Assembly: GCF_001976145.1 (NCBI RefSeq)
Contig: NZ_MOXD01000001.1
Coordinates: 612,452-676,451 of the forward strand
DNA from: Serratia oryzae
GTDB taxonomy: Bacteria > Pseudomonadota > Gammaproteobacteria > Enterobacterales > Enterobacteriaceae
DNA: 64,000 bases
Direction of reading: 5' to 3'
Notes under the pieces: model-generated
What the model saw: only the letters and a program-made list of their open reading frames with translations
The model's database searches: none
What the model was told of the DNA's origin: nothing
In this document: one piece after another, positions 1-9,898 of the stretch
Layout of the letters: every line of letters begins with the position of its first letter
Position numbering within the stretch: the first letter of the stretch is position 1
Translations under genes and position numbers: made by a program

Positions 1-1154
1 TTGACCGGCGTTTTGATGTCCTGGCGGGAATAGAACCCTGGAGCCAGCACTTTCACCACGATCAGCCCCATCAGGCCAACAGAATAGGCCACCAGGGCGC
101 GTTGCGTCATCGCCGCGTCGAACGCGGTGAATTTACCGTACTGAAACAGGGAAACGGTCAGTGGCTTGGCCAAGATCCCCAGCGCAATTGCACTCGGTAA
201 CGCCAATACAAAACAGAGACGCAGCCCCCAATCCATCAGGCGATTGTATTCATCCTGATTCCCGCTGGAGAAACTTTTTGCCAGTGAAGGCAGCAGGATC
301 GTCCCCAGCGCCACGCCCAATACGCCAGAAGGAAACTCCATCAGGCGATCGGCGTAATACATCCAGGACACGGAGCCAGACACCAGGAATGAGGCAAAAA
401 TGGTGTTGATAATCAGCGAAATCTGGCTGACAGATACCCCGAGGATCGCCGGGCCCATCATGCGCATCACCCGCCATACGCCCGCATCGCCCAACTTCAG
501 GCGCGGTAGCACCAACATGCCGATCTTCTTCAGATGCGGCAGCTGATAACCCAGTTGCAGCACGCCGCCGACCACCACCGCCCAGGCCAGCGCCAGCACC
601 GGCGGATGAAAATAAGGTGCAGCAAACAGCGCAAAACCGATCATGCTGACGTTCAGCAGCGTTGGCGCAAAGGCCGGAATGGAGAAACGGTTCCAGGTGT
701 TGAGGATTGCCCCCACCAGAGAAGCCAGCGAAATCAGCAGGATATAGGGAAACGTAATGCGTAGCAGCGCGGAAGTCAGAGCGAACTTATCCGGCGTATC
801 GGTAAAGCCCGGAGCAGTAATGTAGATCACCCAAGGCGCGGCCAGCATGCCAAGCACCGTCACTACCGCCAGCACCAGCGTCAGCAAGCCGGAAACATAG
901 GCGATAAAGGTGCGCGTCGCCTCTTCCCCCTGCTGGCTTTTGTATTCCGCCAAAATAGGGACAAACGCCTGAGAGAAAGCCCCTTCGGCAAAAATACGCC
1001 GTAGCAGGTTCGGCAATTTGAACGCCACAAAGAAGGCGTCCGTCGCCATACCGGCGCCAAAAACGCGTGCCACAATGGCATCACGCGCAAAACCCAACAC
1101 CCGCGAAAACATGGTCATCGAGCTTACGGCTGCCAACGATTTTAATAGATTCAT
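1..1154 (-). CDS. murJ: Lipid II flippase MurJ (MviN), 3' end outside window
   Basis: This is the N-terminal 384 codons of the MOP-superfamily flippase that moves lipid II across the inner membrane for peptidoglycan synthesis. The protein begins [20 protein letters not shown] and continues with [18 protein letters not shown] and the signature [18 protein letters not shown], all standard MurJ sequence, followed by repeated hydrophobic helices. The full protein is usually about 510 residues, so the C-terminal quarter lies beyond base 1. The start is the ATG at 1152-1154. It sits downstream of mviM on the same strand, the usual enterobacterial order. Identification is by recognised sequence; the function is known for the family. 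Confidence 0.97.
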   Translation of the reverse strand, partial: MNLLKSLAAVSSMTMFSRVLGFARDAIVARVFGAGMATDAFFVAFKLPNLLRRIFAEGAFSQAFVPILAEYKSQQGEEATRTFIAYVSGLLTLVLAVVTVLGMLAAPWVIYITAPGFTDTPDKFALTSALLRITFPYILLISLASLVGAILNTWNRFSIPAFAPTLLNVSMIGFALFAAPYFHPPVLALAWAVVVGGVLQLGYQLPHLKKIGMLVLPRLKLGDAGVWRVMRMMGPAILGVSVSQISLIINTIFASFLVSGSVSWMYYADRLMEFPSGVLGVALGTILLPSLAKSFSSGNQDEYNRLMDWGLRLCFVLALPSAIALGILAKPLTVSLFQYGKFTAFDAAMTQRALVAYSVGLMGLIVVKVLAPGFYSRQDIKTPV

Positions 1155-1190
1155 GTGGTTTTTCTGATGAGTATGACGTGTAAATATCAA

Positions 1191-1208
1191 CGCCTGCAAC
1201 AGCAGGCG
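1191..1208 (-). terminator. Hairpin after yceM, possible weak terminator
   Basis: A perfect 7-bp stem CGCCTGC/GCAGGCG with loop AACA lies 60 bases past the yceM stop. On the minus strand it is followed by TTGATATTT, a poor U-tract, so termination may be partial and murJ may receive read-through. Confidence 0.4.
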
Positions 1209-1268
1209 TCAGTTGAAGAACAAGGCAATAGTCTACGGATCCAGCAAAGTAATAGCTACCGCCCTATG

Positions 1269-2186
1269 TTACTCGGAGTTACGCAACATCTTCTCGATCA
1301 GGCGCTGCGCGTAGATCGCCTGCTCACCGGCGGTTTCCGGGGCAGTATGATTGCTGACCGACTGAATAAAGTGCTGCACCGCGCCAACAAAGCCGCGCTG
1401 GGCCAGCGTGGTCTGCCACCCCGCAGCCGGTTGCTCCACCACGCCCTGTGTATCCTCACGCAGCCACTGGCGCATATCGCTCACCTGATACACGGCCCCG
1501 TTGCTCACCGCCTGTACGCTCTCACGCTGGCTACCGGCACGGCGGTGCATACTGGTGGTGACCAGCGCCTCGCCGCAGGCAAAATGGTGCTCCGCATAGA
1601 GCATCTCACCCGCAGGGTTGGCGCGCAGGCTGCCGCTCAGCAGAGTAGCTTCACCGCCCCCCAGCCACAATGCCGTGTCTACCACATGCAGATAGTCATC
1701 CAGCAAGGTAAAACGCAGGTTTTGCGGCCCAACGCTGTCCGCACGGTGTTTGTCCATACGGATTGATGCTGGCTGCTGCATTTGCTGCTTCAATTGGCAA
1801 TACAGCGGCGCAAAGCGCCGATTAAACCCCACCATCAACGCTTTACCGCGCTTATCAGCCAGAGCGATCAATTGCTCTGCCTGTTCCAGCGTTTCCGCCA
1901 GCGGTTTATCCACATAAACATGCACGCCGAGCTTAAGCAGCTCACTGACTACTGCAAAATGGCTCGCGGTGCTGCTGTGCACAAACACGGCATCACATTG
2001 CTGCGCCAAGCTGTCAAGCCGCGAGAAACAGGCCATACGGTAGCTGTCGCACACCGGTTGTGCCTTCTGCTGGTTAGGTGAAAAGCCCCCAACCAGTTGC
2101 CAATCCACCGCGTGGCTGAGGATTGGCAAATACGCTTTTTGCGCAATGCCTCCAAGCCCGACCACGCCGATACGTAATTTACTCAT
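1269..2186 (-). CDS. mviM: Gfo/Idh/MocA-family oxidoreductase YceM (MviM)
   Basis: A 305-aa putative NAD(P)-dependent oxidoreductase. The Rossmann fold starts at residue 5 ([15 protein letters not shown], Gly-rich turn at 10-13), and the family motif DKP is at 93-95, where the Lys normally contributes to catalysis. The physiological substrate of MviM is not established. It overlaps the upstream yceH gene by 8 bases, which implies translational coupling, and precedes murJ as in other enterobacteria. Confidence 0.93.
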   Translation of the reverse strand: MSKLRIGVVGLGGIAQKAYLPILSHAVDWQLVGGFSPNQQKAQPVCDSYRMACFSRLDSLAQQCDAVFVHSSTASHFAVVSELLKLGVHVYVDKPLAETLEQAEQLIALADKRGKALMVGFNRRFAPLYCQLKQQMQQPASIRMDKHRADSVGPQNLRFTLLDDYLHVVDTALWLGGGEATLLSGSLRANPAGEMLYAEHHFACGEALVTTSMHRRAGSQRESVQAVSNGAVYQVSDMRQWLREDTQGVVEQPAAGWQTTLAQRGFVGAVQHFIQSVSNHTAPETAGEQAIYAQRLIEKMLRNSE

Positions 2187-2823
2187 GTTGCCCCCGCGCT
2201 AGCAGGCGATCCAATTGCTGTTTCAACGCCGCCACCTCAGCTTCCAAGGCCGCAACCCGTTCGCTCAGATCCCCTGCCGCGGCGGGTTCAGCCTCTGCGG
2301 GAGCTGCTTCGATCTGCCCGCTGAATAAGTGCATAAAGCGGTTTTCACGCTTGCCGGGTTCACGCGGCAAGCGCACCACAAACGGGCCATCCTCACGCAC
2401 GGTCAGTTGCTGCAGAACATCTTCAACTTCACTGACATCGTTGAATTCGTGCATACGGTTGGTGCGGGTGCGCAGTTCGCCTGGCGTCTGCGCGCCACGC
2501 AGTAACAGCGTGGCGATAACCGCCAGCTCGGCAGGCGAGAGCTTCAGTTGACCGAATTCCGAATTACAGAAACGGTGCTCATATTTCACCACCCGGTTAC
2601 CAAAACCGCTCAGCGTACGCAGAAAATGCTTTCGTAGCAGCAAATCCAGGGTCTGCTGGACTTCACTTTCCGACAGTTCCATTACCGGTTCGCGATTGGT
2701 TTTCTGATTGCAGGCTAAGGTGATGGCATTCAGCGAAAGCGGATATTGATCGGGCGTAGTTACCTGTTTTTCCAGCAGGCAACCAATCACTCGGGCTTCT
2801 TTAGCACTCAATTCATATTTCAT
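2179..2823 (-). CDS. yceH: YceH, DUF480 / UPF0502 winged-helix protein
   Basis: A 214-aa protein beginning [20 protein letters not shown], characteristic of the UPF0502 (DUF480) family. Two tandem winged-helix-like domains fill about residues 1-160 (for example [20 protein letters not shown]). The tail is Ala/Glu-rich and predicted helical, with a short coiled coil near 185-210 ([20 protein letters not shown]). The role is unknown; the fold suggests nucleic-acid binding. It lies 8 bases after rimJ and overlaps mviM, so rimJ-yceH-mviM reads as one operon. Confidence 0.93.
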   Translation of the reverse strand: MKYELSAKEARVIGCLLEKQVTTPDQYPLSLNAITLACNQKTNREPVMELSESEVQQTLDLLLRKHFLRTLSGFGNRVVKYEHRFCNSEFGQLKLSPAELAVIATLLLRGAQTPGELRTRTNRMHEFNDVSEVEDVLQQLTVREDGPFVVRLPREPGKRENRFMHLFSGQIEAAPAEAEPAAAGDLSERVAALEAEVAALKQQLDRLLARGQHE

Positions 2824-2831
2824 TTATGGCC

Positions 2832-3422
2832 TCAGCGTGATGGTGGTAGCCATTCTTTGTAGGTTAATGCGGTGAGTACGTGATCCTGCCACTGCCCGTC
2901 GATCAGCAGATAATCTTTGGCATAGCCTTCACGTTCAAAACCGAGCCGCGCGAGCAGCGCACCGCTGCGCTGGTTATGCGGCATATAGTTGGCCATGATG
3001 CGATGCATCCGTTGTTGGCGCTGCATATAACGGATGGCGGATTGCAGCGCTTCATACATCAGCCCTTGCCCTTGCCATTTTTCCCCCAGGGAGTACCCCA
3101 GAAAACAGGCGTGAAAAGAGCCACGCAGCACATTGCTGAAATTGGCTACGCCACGCACTTCATTTTCATCGAGATCCAGCAGGATAAAATAGTAGGCACT
3201 GCCCTGTTTTTGCATCTCGGTAATCATGCTCAGCCGCGCCTGCCAGCCAGAAGGATAGCAGTGGCTTTCATCCCGCAACGGCTCCCAGGGTTTGAGAAAC
3301 GCGCGGTTGGCCGCGTAGTATTCTGCCAGGCGATAGGCATCACGCTCATGGACGAGACGGACAATCAGCCGGTCAGTGGTAAGGCGTACTTTTGGTGATG
3401 CAGAGCGATAGCCAAACATCAT
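2832..3422 (-). CDS. rimJ: Ribosomal protein S5 alanine N-acetyltransferase RimJ
   Basis: A 196-aa GNAT-fold acetyltransferase. RimJ acetylates the N-terminal Ala of ribosomal protein S5 and has a role in assembly of the small subunit. The acetyl-CoA binding motif is visible at [19 protein letters not shown], and the N-terminal segment carries [19 protein letters not shown], typical of RimJ/RimL proteins. First gene of the rimJ-yceH-mviM run and divergent from mdtH, an arrangement conserved in E. coli. Confidence 0.95.
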   Translation of the reverse strand: MMFGYRSASPKVRLTTDRLIVRLVHERDAYRLAEYYAANRAFLKPWEPLRDESHCYPSGWQARLSMITEMQKQGSAYYFILLDLDENEVRGVANFSNVLRGSFHACFLGYSLGEKWQGQGLMYEALQSAIRYMQRQQRMHRIMANYMPHNQRSGALLARLGFEREGYAKDYLLIDGQWQDHVLTALTYKEWLPPSR

Positions 3423-4970
<1,548 letters not shown>

Positions 4971-5155
4971 ACCAGGTGTCAATACGCGTTGAATAACCGA
5001 TAATACCTGTTAAATCAGCAGTGGCAGCTATCCTGATAGTGAAAAAACGAGCGCAAAAAAGTCCCTATCAACGCATCATATAACAACAACTTTGCGCGAC
5101 AGCCGTGGTTGGCTGTGATAATTATTGCTGTTAAAACCTGACAACAGGAGCAAGC

Positions 5156-5803
5156 ATGAAACTATTTATTTATGATCATTGCCCATTCTGCGTGAAAGCC
5201 CGCATGATCTTCGGCCTTAAGAATCTGCCTGTACGCTTAGTGACCCTGCTCAGCGATGACGAAGCGACCCCCATCAGCATGATCGGCAAGAAAATGGCCC
5301 CCATCCTGCAGAAGGATGACGGGAGCTACATGCCAGAAAGTATGGATATTGTGCATTATGTCGATATCCTTGACGGTAAACCTCTCCTGACCGGCAAAAC
5401 CAACCCGGCTATTATCGACTGGCTGCAACATGCCAACAGCTATACCGGTAAACTGCTGTTGCCGCGTTTTGCCAATGCCGATTTCGAAGAGTTCGCCACT
5501 GACAATGCGCGTCGTTACTTCAGCGATAAAAAACAGGCGGCGATCGGGGATTTTGCCACCCATCTGGCGGACAGCGCCGATCTCATTGCTCAGTTGGAAA
5601 ACGATCTGGCAAACCTTGCCACGCTGATCCAATCGCCTGAAGCGGTTAATGGCACGCTTTCTACCGATGATATCCACCTGTTCCCGCTGCTGCGTTCGCT
5701 GTCGATCGTCGCTGGCGTCGCGCTGCCCGACAACGTAGAGGCCTACCGTAACCGAATGGCACAACGCGGCGATATCCCGCTGCTGCTCGATATGGAGCAG
5801 TGA
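5156..5803 (+). CDS. grxB: Glutaredoxin 2
   Basis: A 215-aa GST-like glutaredoxin that reduces protein disulfides with glutathione. The active site is CPFC at residues 9-12 (E. coli Grx2 has CPYC), followed by VKARMIFGLKN and the cis-Pro segment KMAPILQKDDG. The C-terminal helical domain (about 75-215) is the GST-type domain specific to GrxB. A good ribosome site (ACAGGAGC) precedes the ATG. Monocistronic, with its own hairpin terminator just downstream. Confidence 0.96.
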   Translation: MKLFIYDHCPFCVKARMIFGLKNLPVRLVTLLSDDEATPISMIGKKMAPILQKDDGSYMPESMDIVHYVDILDGKPLLTGKTNPAIIDWLQHANSYTGKLLLPRFANADFEEFATDNARRYFSDKKQAAIGDFATHLADSADLIAQLENDLANLATLIQSPEAVNGTLSTDDIHLFPLLRSLSIVAGVALPDNVEAYRNRMAQRGDIPLLLDMEQ

Positions 5804-5813
5804 TTGTCTCTCG

Positions 5814-5842
5814 GGCATGTCAGCGTTGCTGGCATGCCTTTC
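5814..5842 (+). terminator. grxB terminator hairpin
   Basis: An 11-bp stem (GGCATGTCAGC paired with GCTGGCATGCC, one G-U pair) with loop GTT, followed by TTTCT. It begins 11 bases after the grxB stop. Confidence 0.6.
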
Positions 5843-5993
5843 TGCCCCGATTTCGTCGTTATCCGATAGGCCCCCCGTCATTTCTACCCCATCATCTGCT
5901 ATCCTGCCACCCGGGCAAATATTTCTTTGCTGGGAGCCAGATGTTTATCATTATCACCTGCAGCATTTCCATTAGCAGTTTTACGAGGCACGA

Positions 5994-6557
5994 ATGAAGA
6001 AGATCCTGATGGGCGTTGCTGCCCTGATATTTGCCGGTGCGCTTGCCGGTTGTAACCAACTGACGCAATACAGCGTCAGCGAGCAGGAAGTGAATGATTA
6101 CCTGCTGAAGCACAATAATTTTCAGAAACAGATTGGGGTGCCTGGGCTCGTTGATGCCAATATCGTCCTGACGCAGTTGCAAAGCCAGATTGGCCGCAGC
6201 GAGCCTGGCAAGGTGATGCTTTCTGGCAATGCCAAGGTCGATATCACCTCGATTCTTGGCCCGCAGGCAGCCGAGCTGCAACTGACGCTGAAGGCGCAGC
6301 CGGTTTATGAGCGTGAAAAAGGCGCTATCTTCCTGAAAGAAATGGAACTGGTGGACTACAAGGTGCAACCGGAAAAAATGGATACCGTGATGAAAGCGCT
6401 CACGCCTTATCTGAACCAGTCGCTGAAAGCCTACTTCGACCAGCAGCCGGTCTATGTCTTAAACCCGGATAACAGTAAGACAGAAGCGCTGGCGCGCAAA
6501 CTGGCGAAAGGGTTGGAAGTAAAACCGGGTCAATTGGTGATCCCGTTCACCGACTAA
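5994..6557 (+). CDS. yceB: Lipoprotein YceB
   Basis: A 187-aa DUF1439 lipoprotein. The signal peptide MKKILMGVAALIFAGALAGC ends in lipobox LAGC with the lipidated Cys at 20; Asn at +2 is compatible with outer-membrane sorting. The mature part (TQYSVSEQEVNDYLLKHNNF) matches enterobacterial YceB. The function is unknown; the fold class is lipid-binding-like in the family. It sits between grxB and the convergent ycdY. Confidence 0.92.
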   Translation: MKKILMGVAALIFAGALAGCNQLTQYSVSEQEVNDYLLKHNNFQKQIGVPGLVDANIVLTQLQSQIGRSEPGKVMLSGNAKVDITSILGPQAAELQLTLKAQPVYEREKGAIFLKEMELVDYKVQPEKMDTVMKALTPYLNQSLKAYFDQQPVYVLNPDNSKTEALARKLAKGLEVKPGQLVIPFTD

Positions 6558-6565
6558 GCTTAATG

Positions 6566-6589
6566 GGGCGCAGTTGACTGACTGCGCCC
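6566..6589. terminator. Hairpin between convergent yceB and ycdY
   Basis: A perfect 9-bp stem GGGCGCAGT/ACTGCGCCC with a 6-base loop lies between the two convergent stop codons. There is no U-tract on either strand, so it may act as a bidirectional barrier or only protect 3' ends. Confidence 0.45.
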
Positions 6590-6597
6590 TCTGCAAA

Positions 6598-7182
6598 CTA
6601 CTCTTCTTCGCCCGATCCTGCTTCTTCCTGCTCATACTCCGCCAGTTCATCACGCATCGCCGCAATGGCGTCACGGGTGATCACGGCCAGAGTACGGTAG
6701 AAACCGCTGGTGGCATGGGCTTCAACCTTACCCAGGAAACGCCCGCACCAGGGCAGCAGAAACTCATCAAACAAGATGATTTGCGCCTGAGCTTCATCTT
6801 CCTGCGACTGATCTTCCAGCCAGGAAGCGGCCAGCAGCAACGAACCGAAGTGATCGGCAGGTGCCTCACCTAGCGGCATCCCACGTTGTTGCAGGAAAAC
6901 GCGTACTTCAGCTTCGGTACTCCCTTCCACATACGCAGAACGGAACGGCGGCACGCTACACTCACTGCCGACAAACAGTGCATTAAAATCAGCCGCCAGC
7001 AGATTGGCTTCACAATGCTGCTGCAAACGCGTTAACAATTCGTCCTGTTCCAGTGGCCAATGCTGCTGAAGCTTGCCCTCTTTGATCAGAGTAAACAGCG
7101 GCACCAGCAGCGGATCCTGTGGCTGGCGGTAAAACAGCGTCCCCAGTACCCGACAGACAACGGAAAACTCATTCATGATCAA
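6598..7182 (-). CDS. ycdY: TorD-family chaperone YcdY
   Basis: A 194-aa all-helical TorD/DmsD-family protein. It contains FNALFVGSECSVPPFRSAYVEG and DHFGSLLLAASWLEDQ, with a family-type ExxD-like region. In E. coli YcdY is a redox-enzyme maturation type chaperone reported to stimulate the neighbouring phosphatase YcdX. It lies 35 bases after ycdX in the conserved ghrA-ycdX-ycdY order. The start may be residue 1 or the Met at 3. The C-terminal tail is unusually acidic (YEQEEAGSGEEE). Confidence 0.92.
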   Translation of the reverse strand: MIMNEFSVVCRVLGTLFYRQPQDPLLVPLFTLIKEGKLQQHWPLEQDELLTRLQQHCEANLLAADFNALFVGSECSVPPFRSAYVEGSTEAEVRVFLQQRGMPLGEAPADHFGSLLLAASWLEDQSQEDEAQAQIILFDEFLLPWCGRFLGKVEAHATSGFYRTLAVITRDAIAAMRDELAEYEQEEAGSGEEE

Positions 7183-7217
7183 ACCCTATTCAAGACGGAA
7201 AATTTGCCGTGACGATG

Positions 7218-7955
7218 TCACAAATTGGCCAGTTCCGCAATTGCCGGTTTACCGCGCTGTTCAAGAAAGCCCAGCAAGCGACGCGGTGATACGTTGAGAA
7301 TACGCTCCGGTGGGAAATCCACCTCTTTGATAATGCGCTCACAGTGCTCAAAATCACCGAGCGAAAACGCCACATGTGAATCAGAGCCCAACGCCAGCCA
7401 GCCCCCGGCATCACGCACTGCCGCCGCCACGGCGCGGCAGTTGGCTTCGCTTCCCTTGCGCGAGTGGGTAAAGGAAGAGTTATTCAACTCCAATGCCACC
7501 TGATACTGCGCGGCGGCGGCGGCAACCGCTGCAATATCGATAGGGTATTTGGGGTTACCTGGATGGCTGATGATATGCACATCCCCCTGCGCCATCGCGG
7601 CAATCATCGCCTGCGTATTGGCGGCTTTGTCCTGTGGCGCAAACACCGGTTCATGAAACCCGGCAATGATCAGATCGATCTCATTCAGCATCGGGCCGGT
7701 GCAGTCGATATCACCTGCCAGATTTTTGATATTGGCTTCAATGCCGCGCAGAATACCGACGCCATCCACCAGACGCGGCCAGACTCGCATATTCATAAAG
7801 TGCCAGTAATGGGGGGCATCGGCCATATCCGGCCCGTGGTCGGTGATGGCAAACAACGTGATGCCTTTTTGTTTCGCCTCCGCAATATAGTCGTGCAGAG
7901 TACTGTAAGCATGAGTACTGGCAACGGTATGCATATGTAAATCAACGGGGTACAT
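7218..7955 (-). CDS. ycdX: PHP-domain phosphatase YcdX
   Basis: A 245-aa PHP-superfamily metal-dependent phosphatase. The ATG at 7955 is chosen because a strong ribosome site (AAGGAG) lies 6 bases upstream, it gives exactly the length of E. coli YcdX, and the protein opens [14 protein letters not shown] with the metal-binding HxH at 7 and 9; the frame is open for a further 32 codons upstream. Further PHP ligands are in ITDHGPDM and [12 protein letters not shown]. coli YcdX binds three zinc ions; its substrate is uncertain. Between ghrA and ycdY. Confidence 0.94.
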   Translation of the reverse strand: MYPVDLHMHTVASTHAYSTLHDYIAEAKQKGITLFAITDHGPDMADAPHYWHFMNMRVWPRLVDGVGILRGIEANIKNLAGDIDCTGPMLNEIDLIIAGFHEPVFAPQDKAANTQAMIAAMAQGDVHIISHPGNPKYPIDIAAVAAAAAQYQVALELNNSSFTHSRKGSEANCRAVAAAVRDAGGWLALGSDSHVAFSLGDFEHCERIIKEVDFPPERILNVSPRRLLGFLEQRGKPAIAELANL

Positions 7956-8078
7956 TATTTCTCCTTGTGATGAGCCTACCAATGTCATGCGGCCGATTGA
8001 TTTTGGGCACGGTAAGCTGACTTGTTTCATGATAGCAGCTAGCACTGCCATCAGTAGTGCACTCTGGGCGATCGCGCG

Positions 8079-9020
8079 TCAGTAACCGCGCTGCATATCA
8101 ACCAGGCCGGTGGGGGGGCCCCCCGCCTCAAGCGCCAGAATATTAGCAGCAATTTGGTTCATTGCCTGCTCGGGTAACGTAATAGCAGAGATATGTGGAG
8201 TGATGGAGACACGCGGATGGCACCAGAACGGATGCGCCTGCGGCAGCGGTTCCTGACCAAACACATCGAGCGTTGCCGCAGCGATTTGCCCTTGCTCAAG
8301 CGCCTGTAGCAGATCGTTTTCCACCAGATGCGCACCACGGGCTAGGTTGAGCAAGTAAGCCCCCGGTATCAACTGAGCAAACAGCTGCTGATTGAGGATC
8401 CCCTGAGTTTCCGGCGTATTGGGCAGCAGATTGATCAGCAAGCGCGTGTCATGCAGAAATGCTGCCTGCTGCGCGTTACCAGCAAAACTCTGCACGCCGT
8501 TAATCTGCTTGGCGCTGCGGCTCCAGCAACGCACCTTAAAACCAAACTCTACCAGTTTTTGCGCCACGCTTTTGCCCAAAACACCGGCCCCAAGAATGCC
8601 GATAGTGAAATCGCTCTGCTGATGCGGAACCAACGGCAACCAACGTTGTTGCTGTTGCAATACGTGGTACTCATCAAAACGGCGGAAATAGCGCAATACG
8701 CAGGCCAGCGCATACTCTTGCATCTGCTGGGCCATCCCGCTGTCTTCCAGTCGCACCAATGGCACCCCAGTTGGCAAAGTGCCAGGGTGCTGGCGTTCCT
8801 GCTCAAGGATGGCGTCAACCCCGGCCCCTAAGGCAAATATGCCTTTCAGATCGCCGCGGTTAGCCAGCATCTCATACGGCGGGCGCCATACCAGTGCATA
8901 ATCTGCCCGATCATTATCTCCGGGTTGCCAGGCACGAATGTGAGCCTGCGGTAAGCGTTGCGTCATTCCCACCAGCCAGTCCTGAGCGGCGAAAAATGGA
9001 TGGTAAAAAATGATATTCAT
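8079..9020 (-). CDS. ghrA: Glyoxylate/hydroxypyruvate reductase A
   Basis: A 313-aa D-2-hydroxyacid dehydrogenase that reduces glyoxylate to glycolate and hydroxypyruvate to glycerate with NADPH. It shows the dinucleotide-binding turn GILGAGVLGKSVAQK, the catalytic Arg context LLNLARGAHLVENDLL, and the Glu/His end motif DVFGQEPLPQAHPFW with ITPHISA. First gene of the ghrA-ycdX-ycdY cluster, and directly upstream of and divergent from the first tRNA-Ser. Confidence 0.95.
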   Translation of the reverse strand: MNIIFYHPFFAAQDWLVGMTQRLPQAHIRAWQPGDNDRADYALVWRPPYEMLANRGDLKGIFALGAGVDAILEQERQHPGTLPTGVPLVRLEDSGMAQQMQEYALACVLRYFRRFDEYHVLQQQQRWLPLVPHQQSDFTIGILGAGVLGKSVAQKLVEFGFKVRCWSRSAKQINGVQSFAGNAQQAAFLHDTRLLINLLPNTPETQGILNQQLFAQLIPGAYLLNLARGAHLVENDLLQALEQGQIAAATLDVFGQEPLPQAHPFWCHPRVSITPHISAITLPEQAMNQIAANILALEAGGPPTGLVDMQRGY

Positions 9021-9169
9021 TATCCTTGGCCCTTAATGATTGCGGTTTATCTCGCCTGTCCAGAGCGGTTCCTGCACTCTGGCGGGGGATTAAATTAACG
9101 GCGATCGTTCGTCAAATCAGCAGATTGCTGCAAGTTTAACTAAACGCGCTCGGCGATGTAAGAAGAGTA

Positions 9170-9198
9170 TTGACGCTGGGAACAGATTCTCCTACATT
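9170..9198 (+). promoter_or_regulatory. Promoter of first tRNA-Ser
   Basis: A -35 TTGACG at 9170-9175 and -10 TACATT at 9193-9198, 17 bp apart, are followed by a GC-rich discriminator (AGCGCCC). That is the layout expected of a stringently controlled stable-RNA promoter. The same -35, spacing and discriminator recur before the second tRNA-Ser. Confidence 0.75.
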
Positions 9199-9238
9199 AG
9201 CGCCCATCGCCAGCGTAAAGCGTTGCCGATAACAATAT

Positions 9239-9328
9239 GGTGAGGTGTCTGAGTGGCTGAAGGAGCACGCCTGGAAAGTGTGTATACGCGCAAGTGTATC
9301 GAGGGTTCGAACCCCTCCCTCACCGCCA
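9239..9328 (+). tRNA. tRNA-Ser (GGA)
   Basis: A 90-base tRNA with encoded CCA. The acceptor GGTGAGG pairs with CCTCACC, and the anticodon loop CTGGAAA carries GGA at 9273-9275 (reads UCU/UCC). The long variable arm and the T arm GAGGG-TTCGAAC-CCCTC fit class II serine tRNA. A near-identical copy lies at 24601-24690. The two differ in the variable arm and at the acceptor base next to the T arm, which is C here and T (a G-U pair) in the second. Confidence 0.97.
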
Positions 9329-9666
9329 TATTCAAAGAGAAAGCCTGAATTCACGTTCAGGCTTTTTTGCTTTTAGATTCCCCGCACAGGGAGGGGCGAG
9401 AACCCTCGACAGGGTTCGACAAAATGGCCTGCCATTTTGGACGGCCGCAGGCCGCCCGAAGGGTGAGCGTAGCGAATCAAGCCCTCCCTCACCGCCATAT
9501 TCAAAGAGAAAGCCTGAATTCACGTTCAGGCTTTTTTGCTTTTAGACTCCCCGCACAGGGAGGGGCGAGAACCCTCGACAGGGTTCGACAAAATGGCCTG
9601 CCATTTTGGACGGCCACAGGCCGCCCGAAGGGTGAGCGTAGCGAATCAAGCCCGACATCACCGCCA
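9313..9666 (+). repeat. Tandem tRNA-tail repeats (rtT-like arrangement)
   Basis: Two 169-bp units (9313-9481 and 9482-9650) and the start of a third. Each opens with a copy of the tRNA-Ser 3' end (CCCTCCCTCACCGCCA) and carries a terminator hairpin, a second inverted repeat (AAAATGGC/GCCATTTT) and a GC-rich hairpin. I see only two base differences between the units. The third copy of the tRNA end is degenerate (CATCACCGCCA). The plan resembles the rtT repeats after E. coli tyrT, but the tRNA is different; homology to rtT was not tested. Confidence 0.85.
9342..9369 (+). terminator. Terminator of first tRNA-Ser
   Basis: Stem AGCCTGAA/TTCAGGCT with a 6-base loop and six T residues, 14 bases after the CCA end. 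An identical hairpin recurs 169 bp downstream at 9511-9538 in the second repeat unit. Confidence 0.85.
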
Positions 9667-9685
9667 TATTCAAAGAGAAAACCTG

Positions 9686-9889
9686 AGCGAAAGTTCTAAT
9701 GCTCATCAGTTAACCCTAACCAGTTCCCTCTCCCTTGGGGAGAGGGTTAGGGTGAGGGGACAATCACCGCACGACTTGCCCCTCACCCCGGCCCTCTCCC
9801 ACAGGGAGAGGGGGCGATGCCTTGAGCCATTGATGCATTATTATGCTGCTTTGCGCTTAACTGACCAGCATTAGAGCGAAAGTTCAGGC
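9686..9889. repeat. GC-rich palindromic intergenic element, copy A
   Basis: An element of about 200 bp with related ends (AAGTTCTAATGCTCATCAGTTAA and, inverted, TTAACTGACCAGCATTAGAGC read as arms). It contains two hairpin blocks built from CCCTCTCCC and GGGAGAGGG. The same element follows the second tRNA-Ser at 24875-25079, where its core reads in the opposite orientation. It has no coding capacity I would trust. Confidence 0.75.
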
Positions 9890-9898
9890 TTTTTGCTT

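Noticed and set aside
9136..9874. Several overlapping frames across the tRNA-tail repeats, one resembling a small basic protein
   Set aside because: They recur only because the DNA repeats; the coding pattern follows the repeat, and in E. coli the comparable frame (Tpr) is itself doubtful.
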